From Diphasiastrum complanatum (Eukaryota; Streptophyta; Lycopodiopsida; Lycopodiales; Lycopodiaceae), in the NCBI GenBank assembly GCA_029204225.1, contig CM055095.1, positions 78,432,403 to 78,496,402 of the forward strand: DNA of 64,000 bases, in the 5' to 3' direction. This document shows, one piece after another, positions 63,309 through 64,000 of this stretch. The position numbers and the translations under genes are program-made. The notes beneath the pieces were generated by a model. It was not told the origin of the DNA, searched no databases, and was given only the letters and a program-made list of their open reading frames with translations. The stretch's first letter is position 1. The number at the start of each line of letters is the position of its first letter.

Positions 63309-64000
63309 TACATGCTCTCTACTTCTAAAGTAATTGAAGTAGAGATGTAATTTTTTATGAAGAAGAAAAGTACAATCTTGGAGGGGCCGAGATCAAGCAA
63401 TCTCAAAATCTATTACCTTTTGTTATTGAAGACATTCAACATATGGAGGGGTCAAGATTTGAAGATGAAAGTCCTCGGATTTTCACTCCTAGAAGATCCA
63501 TGAGGGAGAGATCCGAGCCTAAGAGGCTCACTTATGATGACAAAGGAAAACAAGTGGATCTTGATTCCACTTATGCTTATTTTGTTTCTCACGAGGAGCC
63601 CAAAGATGTCCAAGAAGCCCTCAATACCAAGGAGTGGTATGAGGCCATGAAGATTGAATATGATGCCTTGATCACCAACAACACATGGAAGCTAGTGGAT
63701 CCACCACCTAACATGCACATCATTGGATGCAAGTGGGTGTTCAAGATCAAGTACAATCATGATGGCTCCATCAACAAGTACAAGGCAAGATTATGTGCTA
63801 AAGGCGTTACACAAATATATGGCCTTGACTATGAAGAAGCCTTTGCTCTTGTAGCAAAGATGGTGACAATAAGAATCATAATCTCTCTTGCCTTATTCTT
63901 TAAGTGGAAATCGTATCAACTTGATGTCTCCAACGCTTTTTTGAATGGCTATCTTGAGGAGGAGATTTACATGGAACAACCTCAAGGATTCATCAAGGAT
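63309..64000 (+). pseudogene. Copia C integrase tail and RT start (runs off the window)
   Basis: After the leader the plus strand reads SKVIEVEM-stop, the same 1-nt lesion as in copia A, then in the next frame DVIFYEEEKYNLGG and, from ATG 63443, an open frame to the window edge. It reads MEGSRFEDESPRIFTPRRSM, RLTYDDKGKQ, WYEAMKIEYDAL, CKWVFKIKYNHDGSINKYKA, RLCAKGVTQIY, YEEAFALVAKM, LDVSNAFLNGYLEEEIYMEQ. Gag, protease and the integrase core are deleted between 63305 and 63309. The RT part has no stop up to 64000; the YVDD box would lie beyond the edge. RT would copy the element's RNA, but without gag, PR and INT the copy is at best non-autonomous. Confidence 0.88.

Overview
The window reads as repeat-rich nuclear DNA of a land plant. 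The basis is plant-type Ty1/copia and Ty3/gypsy (chromovirus and other) retrotransposons, plant LINE ORF2 sequence, long GA/CT microsatellites inside LTRs, and the E-motif end of a PLS-class pentatricopeptide-repeat (PPR) gene at the left edge. The sequence does not fix the species. No bacterial operon, CRISPR array, rRNA or convincing tRNA was seen. Except for the PPR scrap, and possibly one unidentified broken coiled-coil reading frame, every coding signal belongs to transposable elements, and nearly all of these are damaged.

Layout. 0-8 kb: PPR remnant (-) joined to a copia integrase/RT fragment (+); a deleted copia-like element K (-) with its 3' LTR; two LINE 3' ends lying head to head (one -, one +). 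8-18 kb: a gag-like frame J (-) ending in a TC microsatellite; a leader with a Met-tRNA-type primer site (PBS); a low-complexity plus coiled-coil protein (11.2-12.9 kb) of unknown family; a solo-like LTR; a tandem LTR-gag-LTR-gag arrangement (N', -) that belongs to the same family as element N below; and copia I (-). 18-25 kb: a gag-only gypsy-type element (+) between two ~380 bp direct repeats, carrying a long 24-bp minisatellite that stays open as a reading frame. 25-32.5 kb: copia I' gag (-) behind an LTR that has a primer site on one side and a polypurine tract on the other; a 2.5 kb ORF-free AT-rich stretch; a possible SWIM zinc-finger remnant; copia E (-) with its LTR.

32.5-50 kb is the core nest. 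Copia D (+) is an internally deleted element with a 392-codon open frame. Copia A (-) is nearly complete (5' LTR, primer site, gag, PR, INT, RT, RNase H, polypurine tract, start of the 3' LTR). Gypsy G (-) is split by N, a 5,087 bp non-autonomous LTR element with both LTRs, a perfect primer site and an ATAAT target duplication. Copia B (+), the same family as A, lies in inverted orientation on the other side of G. 50-58 kb: gypsy F (-), with a ~3 kb LTR that contains a piece of reverse transcriptase and a ~1.93 kb tandem duplication of the LTR/leader/gag junction. 58.7-64 kb: chromovirus-like gypsy H (+), a copia RNase H tail, an N-family LTR, and copia C (+, A/B family) inserted into that LTR and running off the right edge.

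How the parts relate. A, B and C are three copies of one copia family, and A and C share the same inactivating 1-nt lesion. N, N' and the 61.96 kb LTR are one non-autonomous family that would depend on proteins supplied by other elements. I find no new enzymatic or defence system. The most informative items are the complete non-autonomous element N, the 2.7 kb inverted repeat A/B, the giant LTR of F, the coding minisatellite and the unidentified coiled-coil protein.
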